Shown one piece after another: positions 6,129-6,431 of a stretch of DNA of 6,431 bases; the first letter of the stretch is position 1, and each line of letters opens with the position of its first letter. The position numbers and the translations under genes were made by a program. The notes below the pieces were generated by a model, which saw only the letters and a program-made list of their open reading frames with translations, had not been told where the DNA came from and made no database searches. Source of the DNA: Bacteroidia bacterium (GTDB taxonomy: Bacteria; Planctomycetota; Phycisphaerae; Phycisphaerales; SM1A02); the NCBI GenBank assembly GCA_030054235.1, contig JASGCG010000100.1:1-6431 (forward strand), read 5' to 3'.

Positions 6129-6431
6129 CGAGCGCCTTGCGCACTTCATCGATCAACTGCGCAGCCTGGAACGGCTTGAACAGGCAGCACTGCAGGCCTT
6201 CCTGGCTCGAACGCACGATCGAGTGGTTCGGGTCGTAGCCGAAGCCCGTCATGAGCAGGACCGGCGTGCCGGGGCTCATGTCGCGCGTGCCGCGGAAGAC
6301 CTCGTAGCCGTTGCGATCGGGCATGCGCACGTCGGAGACGACGAGGTCGTACGGTCGCTGGTCCGCGATGGCACGCGCCACGGCATCGAGCGCGCTGCCG
6401 CCGTCAGCCCGCACATCGACGCTGGCGCCAG
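6115..6431 (-). CDS. Response-regulator receiver domain (C-terminal part; 5' end outside window)
   Basis: The minus-strand frame is open from the right edge to a TGA at 6117-6115, about 105 residues. It covers most of a CheY-like receiver. DLVVSDVRMPDRNGYEVF contains the phospho-acceptor aspartate (codon 6333-6331), VLLMTG the conserved threonine (6249-6247), and LFKPF the conserved lysine (6177-6175). The N-terminal acidic pair and first strand lie beyond the window. A GTG at 6414-6412 is in frame but would remove the start of the fold, and the reading frame continues upstream (GASVDV), so it is not the true start. The protein ends about 20 residues after the lysine, with no output domain after the receiver. 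It could be a stand-alone regulator or the terminal receiver of a hybrid histidine kinase. The last 14 bases overlap the end of prmC. Confidence 0.88.
   Translation of the reverse strand, partial: GASVDVRADGGSALDAVARAIADQRPYDLVVSDVRMPDRNGYEVFRGTRDMSPGTPVLLMTGFGYDPNHSIVRSSQEGLQCCLFKPFQAAQLIDEVRKALVKPA

Noticed and set aside
5118..6149. A 343-codon minus-strand open frame opposite prmC
   Set aside because: PrmC has all its catalytic motifs on the other strand; the antisense translation is low-complexity Arg/Ala/His sequence with no domain.

Overview
This is a GC-rich, gene-dense bacterial window with strong G/C preference at third codon positions and almost no intergenic DNA. It reads as ordinary chromosome: I see no mobile element, CRISPR array, tRNA, rRNA or phage gene. 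The lineage is a guess. The glycosyltransferase N-terminus (MLGWEFPPFITGGLGTACYG) and the response-regulator motif TGFGYDPNHSIV resemble proteins I associate with Planctomycetota, perhaps Phycisphaerae. That rests on memory of family sequences, not on a search.

Layout, left to right. Bases 1-87 (+) are the last 28 codons of a gene whose end looks like a YifB/ComM-type Mg-chelatase-like ATPase. It converges, across 17 bases, on a three-gene leftward cluster. In transcription order that cluster is a 144-residue protein of unknown function (5036-4602), a GT-B glycosyltransferase related to glycogen synthases (4602-3091), and a 990-residue bifunctional proline dehydrogenase/glutamate-semialdehyde dehydrogenase (3077-105). 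The first two genes overlap by one base (TGATG). The third starts 13 bases after the second stops, so the three are probably co-transcribed. A 69-base divergent region (5037-5105) separates this cluster from a rightward prmC gene (5106-6128), a release-factor glutamine methyltransferase with an unusual insert of about 50 residues. The 3' end of prmC overlaps by 14 bases a convergent response-regulator receiver domain that runs off the right edge.

The genes do not form one obvious pathway. PutA oxidises proline to glutamate, the glycosyltransferase probably builds a glucan or other glycan, and PrmC matures translation termination factors. I found no convincing new defence or mobile system. The points most worth a second look are the unknown protein coupled to the glycosyltransferase, the Pro/Ala-flanked insert in the glycosyltransferase, the acidic insert in PrmC, and a mirrored pair of CGCTANNAT motifs in the divergent promoter region.
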